DNA of 64,000 nucleotides, from contig NC_079149.1 of NCBI RefSeq assembly GCF_945859685.1, positions 53,214,991 through 53,278,990 of the forward strand. The letters run 5' to 3'. The first letter of the stretch is position 1; each line of letters begins with the position of its first letter. Positions 58,641 through 64,000 of the stretch are shown in pieces. The notes beneath the pieces are model-generated. The model was not told where the DNA came from. It was given only the letters and a program-made list of their open reading frames with translations, and made no database searches. The translations under genes were made by a program, and so were the position numbers. Origin of the DNA: Eupeodes corollae (Eukaryota; Arthropoda; Insecta; Diptera; Syrphidae).

Positions 58641-59776
58641 GGTATATAAACTATCAAATCACACCGGCGGTCGACCTATTGCTACGAAAAACATACTACC
58701 GGTCATTCTTATGACCTTGGAAAGAAAGGACGTGAGTGCTAGGAGAGACTCTACCAGGGGGCAACTAGTGGCTGCGGCGAAGTTGTGTAGACTTTTTTGA
58801 CTTTAACCTTTGTATATGTACATAAAAACTTAAACTTTATATTGCGGCTGCGGTGGATCCAAAAATTCCTTAACTAATATATCATCTTAAAAGTTATTCG
58901 TAGTGTCTTCTTTTAATTCTTGGACTTAGATCAATTTTCAGTGACCAAATAACAAACTCTGCATTATTCAATAGATATAACTTCGTTTTTAAGTTCTTTA
59001 TGATAGATATTTAATCTTGCAATAACTTCTATTTAATTTCAAACAAAAATAACCCAAACAAAAATCTGTCAGTTTTATTTTTAAATATTACTCTTTTTGT
59101 TTTGCTTTGTTATTTTGATGTAGATAAGCTTGTTAAATTCAAAGGCAATTGATAAAAGATATCTTTTATAGGTAATTATTTGAAGATAACATTCCTAACC
59201 GGTGAATAATAATCCTGTATTCATAACAATACAACCGCTGTCACAGCTGTCATAAGATATAAATATGTCTATGTATGTATGTCGAAATAAATACAAAGAG
59301 CGCTAAGTAAACATTTTTCCAAAGTCTAATATTGCAAAATGTACTTACATGCATACCTACATACATTCATAATGTTTAAATACAAAAGTAAAATAATAAT
59401 AAAAGTTAAACAATTTTGCAGGGAAAAACACATGATGCAGCAGGTGGTTTGGAATAGTTAATGTAATGTTGCTGATGATTGAGCTTAGCTGACATACTAT
59501 CAAATATGATTGAATTATCAATGTCGGGCTTCTTTTTTATAAAAGAACAAAAAATAATTGCATTCTTCCGTAAAGCATTGTTTTATTGTGTGTGTGTGTG
59601 TGTTGTATTGTTTAACGAAACATGTTTTAAATACTAAAATAAGCAAACTGATGAAATTTAATTTTAATATCTACCAGATGAAAGAATAAATTCATAGAGT
59701 AAACTGTATTTGTTATTACATACAATAACTTTTAAAGATAAAAATGTGCTGCTGCTGCTTTTCATTCATAAAAGCA
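58641..59776. other. Intronic sequence, includes a (GT)n microsatellite
   Basis: No gene. 59587-59603 is a perfect GT run of about eight repeats. 58650-58790 is GC-richer and may belong to the LINE remnant on its left. Confidence 0.5.
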
Positions 59777-59779
59777 CTG

Positions 59780-60568
59780 AGCAGGTTCAGACAACATAAG
59801 GGACTTTCATTGTAGCCAATTGCATTCTTTGAACGTACAATTTGATCAAGGCAACTAGTTAATTTTTCAAGTGTCATACATTTCAAACTTATGCGCTTAG
59901 TTATATTTTTCACTGGTTTTCATCATTGAAAACAAAAATCGGATTTTTTTGACAGGTTGTTTATAGCTATCATTAAAAATGTCTGCCATTGAAAAAAAAT
60001 TTCCTGATTGAAAGCCACCGACAAAATTTAACTGACAGAAATCTGTCATTGGAATTGTGTGAAATTGGAACACAAATCAGTGGAACGATTTGTTTCACTT
60101 TTGAACATAAAAGTATCAGCTCCACAGGAAAATAAATTTCTATCCGGAAAATAGAAAAATACATTTTTAGAGAAAATAAATGCGTGGTTACACTTTTTTC
60201 TCAAAAAAATTCTTTGTGTGTTTTCCGATCGATCAGTATATAATTTTCAGTTCATTACGATTGGATTTGTATTTTGTATTGTAAAAAAATATTGCTTAAT
60301 TCTTTTCGAATTTGACAAGGGACCCTTTTACACAAAACATTAAATGAAATTGTGCAGTAAATAAATAAATCACACACTAATAAAGTTCAGCTTTAAGTTA
60401 AATGGAAAAACATGATCGACTGTCATTTTGACATAAGTAGAAATGACTTGATAGTTAGGGTCATTTCTCTTGACTCACTGTCACTATTCAATCAAAAATT
60501 CCAATAAATTCGCTTTTATTGGAGGGCAATTTTTGGCAGGTGGCTAATCAGATACTAGAAACTTCCCT
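59780..60568 (+). mobile_element. MITE family D split by a family C MITE
   Basis: The left part starts GCAGGTTCAGACAACATAAG then GGACTTTCATTG. The family sequence breaks near 59890 and resumes at about 60295 with TTCTTTTCGAATTTGACAAG, GGACCCTTTTACACAAAACA and finally GGCTAATCAGATACTAGAAA. The gap is filled by a family C element. The right terminal repeat is lost; a family B fragment begins at 60570. The insertion order is therefore D first, C later. Confidence 0.75.
59905..60190 (+). repeat. MITE family C, copy 3, nested in family D
   Basis: Contains CACTGGTTTTCATCATTGAA, GACAGGTTGTTTATAGCTAT, AATCTGTCATTGGAATTGTG and GTTTCACTTTTGAACATAAA as in 11545-11790. It interrupts the family D MITE. 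Confidence 0.8.
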
Positions 60569-60569
60569 T

Positions 60570-60850
60570 AAGCAGTATTCACATGAGCGCGACCGACGGA
60601 TGAATTACAAAATGTGAGTTTATATACATTTGAAGACATATTTCCACACAAATTCTTAACAAAACGATAGCAATATAGTTTCTATTTGATGCATACTTTT
60701 ATTTTCAATTAATAAATTTCAGAAAACAAATGTATTCATCGTGAAAAAAATTGTACTTCATACGAACTGTCAACCTTTATTCGCGTTCCACATTATCCAC
60801 ACTCGCAAAGAATAAAATAGTTGCGTACTTAACCTAAAAAAATCATTCTT
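60570..60850 (+). repeat. MITE family B fragment
   Basis: Begins TTAAGCAGTATTCACATGAG then CGCGACC, a diverged family B end. It continues to ACGAACTGTCAACCTTTATT, CGCGTTCCACATTATCCACA and a TTAACCT-containing edge. The right half is absent. Confidence 0.6.
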
Positions 60851-61134
60851 GTTTTGGTTTCGGTGGTGAATGGTGTTCGGATGTGGCTCCTTGAAAAATT
60901 ATGGAAGGTAAGGAAAATTTTATTGATAATAAAATTCAAAAGCATCGTACAACATGTAAGGAACTTTTCTGGATATTTTTCCAGCGTCTTATTAAGGCTC
61001 CTTCAATTTTCCGATTTGCAATAAATGGATGCACATGAAATCTTTTTCTAGTTTTGTTCATTAACAAGGACACCAAGAACCTTTTTTAAGAAATATAACT
61101 TCGACCGCATTTTCTCAATCGTTTGTTTTCAAAA

Positions 61135-62745
61135 CAAAACGCAAAAAGAGGCTGGGATGCGACCCACACTAATAACTTCAAATCCCGTCTGTCGATTTGT
61201 CTTGCTTAGAAGTGTGTCTAGATTTTATTTTTTATGAAAAAACGGACTATTGGATTTTTATATAAAAATTACTAAATATCTAAAACAATATTTTCTGTGA
61301 AATAAAATAAGTTTGAAGCCAATATTTTTAGTTTTTGAAAAGCTATTTGAGTCGAAAGTAAATTTTTAGCAAGTTTTAGTATTGTTTTTTTAGAGTTTTA
61401 TTTTTTGTAAAAAAAACTGTCAATCCGATTGTTTCCAAAATTTTATCGAATGTTGAAAACAATATTTCTTATAAGATAAAATTAGTTTGAAGCCAATATT
61501 TAAAATTTTTGAAAACATATTTGATTCAAAAATCAATTTTTACCAACTTTTGTTAATTTTTTTCGGTTTTTATTTTTTGTACAAAAACTGTCAATTCGAT
61601 GTTTTTCAAAATTTTACTGAATGTTAACAACAATATTTTTTGAAAGATAAAAGTAGTTTAAAGCCAATATCTACAATTTTTGAAAAGATATTTGAGTAGA
61701 AAATCAATTTTTACCACCTGTTATACATTTTGTTTTAGGTTTTTATTTTTTGTAAAAAAAAACTGTCAATTCGATTTTTTGCAAAATTTGTTTTAATGTT
61801 GAAAACAATATTTCTTATAAGTAAAAATTAGTAAGAAGCTATTATCTCAAATTTTTGAAAAGATACTCGAGTCGAAAATCATGTTTTACCAACTTTTGTT
61901 AATTTTTTTCGGTTTTTATTTTTTTTAAAAAACTGTCAATTCGATTTTTTGCAAAATTTGTCTTAATGTTGAAAACAATATTTCTTATAAGTAAAAATTA
62001 GTAAGAAGCTATTATCTCAAACTTTTGAAAAGATATTTGAGTCGAAAATCAATTTTTACCAACATTTTTTATTTTTTTTTAGGTTTTTATTTTTTGTAAA
62101 AAAACTGTCAATTAGATTTTTCTCAACATTTTTCAGAATATTGAAAACAATATTTCTCATAAGATAAAATAAGTTAAAAGTCTACATTTCAAGTTTTTGG
62201 AAAGATATTTGAATCGATATTCAATTTTTACCAACTTTGAGTAATGTTTTTTTTAGATTTTTATTTTTTATAAAAAAAAACTGTCAATTCGATTTTTCTC
62301 AAAATTTTATCAGATGTCAAAAACATTAATCTTCGTTGCACAAAATTGTTTTGGAGATGAAATCATATTTTAGTCGTCAAATTTTTTTTTTCAGTTTTTT
62401 TGATTTATAAAAAAAACCGTTAGATGGATTTTTTTTCAAAAAATATACTTTTTTGATATCACGTTACAATATATTATACAAAATTTAATTCAAGTCTTAA
62501 GCGTTTTTGGTTCGTAAGATATTTAGGATAAACCAAATTTTCACCTTTTTTTCAAACTGCTATGGTAAAAAAACCACCCACGCAATTTTCTTGAGAGCCC
62601 TTTCTGCATCTTTCTGCCTTTTTATCTGTATAACAAAATTTATTTGAAGTCGATATCTATTTTGGTTCTTGAGCTATGGAGGACGAAAAAAACGTCGCGA
62701 ACGTACGGACGTACGAACGTACGTACACACGCACGCACAGAAAAG
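61135..62745 (-). mobile_element. 1.6-kb repeat-bearing element, copy 2 (inverted)
   Basis: The minus strand repeats the layout of 13227-14815. It has the TTCGCGACG and TTTTTTCGTCCTCCATAGCT block near 62700-62670, GCAGAAAGGGCTCTCAAGAA near 62610, about seven degenerate units each with TTGGTAAAAATTGATTTTC and a GACAGTTTTTT run, and the end AGACAAATCGACAGACGGGA then GTGGGTCGCATCCCAGCC near 61200-61150. It lacks the first 80 or so bases seen in copy 1; a family B MITE end (62755-62810) is joined there. Confidence 0.75.
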
Positions 62746-62754
62746 AACGTCAAA

Positions 62755-62810
62755 ATCGACGAATATTCGTTCATTCGTTGGTCGTGCTCGTGTGAGTAGT
62801 GTTTTACTTT
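62755..62810 (+). repeat. MITE family B right-end remnant
   Basis: CGACGAATATTCGTTCATTC then GTTGGTCGTGCTCGTGTGAG equals the right end of the copy at 27873-28893. Only the end survives, fused to the 61135-62745 element. Confidence 0.65.
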
Positions 62811-64000
62811 CAAGTCCCTTTGGAAAATGCCCATTGACTGTAGCTTTTGAAAGATAAATTAAATTTGTTATTGATTTGTTTCTCAGTTTTGGTGACAAAT
62901 AACATAGTTAGCTCCTGTTATTGGAAATCTTAGATGATAAAATAACATTATTGCATTTCAAGCTTAAAATTGACAAATAACATTTTGTACACAAAACACA
63001 CCCGTCATGTGTTCCAATTTACAAAAAGGTACATGATATCAAAGGAATTATTCCAATTACCATTTTTGTTTGTATGCTTATATCAACCGTAGTAGGCTGT
63101 TTGAAATTGCATTCTTTCGCAGTATTCTCATCTAAAGTATATATCTAGATATTTCCTGTAGTCGATGATGGAAATGCATTTTAAGTGTTTTTTTTTTCTT
63201 AATTTTCATTATAACATAGAAAATACTTTGCATACTCGAGGTTGACATATACATACCTACATTCATACATATTCTATATCTATAGAAGCTGGTTAAATGC
63301 TACTGTCATAGAAACTTGTATCTCCCCTTATTCTACTCTACATATTATGTTGTACCTACATATTATCTTTATTTTTATATTTACCTTCTTTTATTTTTAC
63401 TTTATAAAAATTATAATTTTAAATACAAAGAGACATGTATATAGTGCGATTGACTGGCTGAGTAAGGAAGTGGAACGCGCCCACAAGTTCCACTTTTTTT
63501 TAGTTTTTACCTCTCCACTACCATTTTTTGTCGTATTCAAAGTTGTTGCGCCTATCTACAATTTTTCAACCTCGTTGCTGTCGATTTTTATTAACGTTAG
63601 AAAATTTGTAAGTAAGTGCCGCTGTTGTTGGTGGTATTGTTTACTTTGATGTTGTTAGTTGGTTTAAGAGTAATTTGTGGTTCAATTTATGTAGGTGAGA
63701 GGAGTTGAGATGGATGATGAAAGAAGAAGGGGGAAAAACTGGAAATTTTATTTGGTAATTTTACTAAAATTACAAAATTAAACATAAATTGTGTATACAA
63801 ATACTCCAAATTCAAATGTTTACAGACTTTAAAACCAATAAGTTTTATTCGTATGTAAAGCGTTTAAATCACTTTTGGATCTAGATCCGCCTGAATCCGA
63901 ACACTCCCAGTAGTCTTAGATTTTCAACGTATGTAAACAGGCAATTTTAAATGTGTTACTACCCTTAAACTTGAGAAATTTGCAACTAGTACAATTAATG
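62811..64000. other. Intronic sequence, no gene recognised
   Basis: AT-rich. I looked on the minus strand for the first coding exon of the myosin gene (expected to end WVPHENQ before a donor) and did not find it. 63470-63650 gives a chance ORF without motif. Confidence 0.55.

Noticed and set aside
62640..62900. Arg/Val/Thr-rich ORFs on both strands (TDVRTYVHTHAQ)
   Set aside because: They are produced by the ACGTACG-rich head of the repeat-bearing element, which also gives similar ORFs in the 13.3-kb copy. They are not protein genes.

Overview
The window is a stretch of an insect nuclear genome, most likely from a fly (Diptera). It is AT-rich, has typical GT-AG introns and is packed with decayed transposons. 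The only host gene I can support lies on the minus strand: the 5' part of a non-muscle myosin II heavy chain gene (the zipper/MYH9-10 orthologue). Three exons are visible, at 49501-49716, 25067-25223 and 9219-9340. They join in frame (phases 0, 0 and 1) into 165 uninterrupted codons that run from the myosin SH3-like domain through the P-loop GESGAGKT. I found neither the start-codon exon (expected above 64000) nor the exon after the P-loop (expected below 9219). About 0.8% of the window is coding.

The rest is intron: more than 9.2 kb downstream of exon 9219-9340, 15.7 kb between the last two exons, 24.3 kb between the first two, and more than 14.2 kb upstream. These introns hold layers of transposable elements. 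1-3340 has a reverse-transcriptase scrap fused to a deleted mariner, a decayed Tc1-like copy and a 1.5-kb Tc1-like element with matching ends. 4900-6260 and 9420-10830 hold Harbinger-like elements, one with a sevenfold internal tandem repeat. 11.5-17.9 kb has MITEs, a Harbinger second-ORF remnant and a 1.6-kb repeat-bearing element. 19856-21067 is an internally deleted PIF/Harbinger. 27.8-33.1 kb is MITEs and Harbinger remnants. 36.1-42.6 kb holds two Harbinger copies, one split by a hAT-like element with an unusual ORF, plus a Tc1-like scrap. 44.0-45.6 kb has two LINE 3' ends, one with an inverted 5' portion. 46474-49443 is a Tc1-like element carrying a Harbinger, a mariner and, inside the mariner, a SINE. 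50.2-53.8 kb has a MITE, a dispersed repeat and an I-clade-like LINE end. 55.9-62.8 kb has more MITEs and a second, inverted copy of the 1.6-kb element.

No transposase or reverse transcriptase here is intact, so the elements look like molecular fossils. Two pairs of long repeats lie in opposite orientation on either side of myosin exons and could pair in the pre-mRNA. One GC-richer, apparently single-copy patch (37.69-38.39 kb) with an 88-codon ORF and a good splice donor could be an alternative first exon or a nested gene. I saw no tRNA, rRNA, CRISPR or prokaryotic features. Family assignments come from motif recognition and were not checked by database search.
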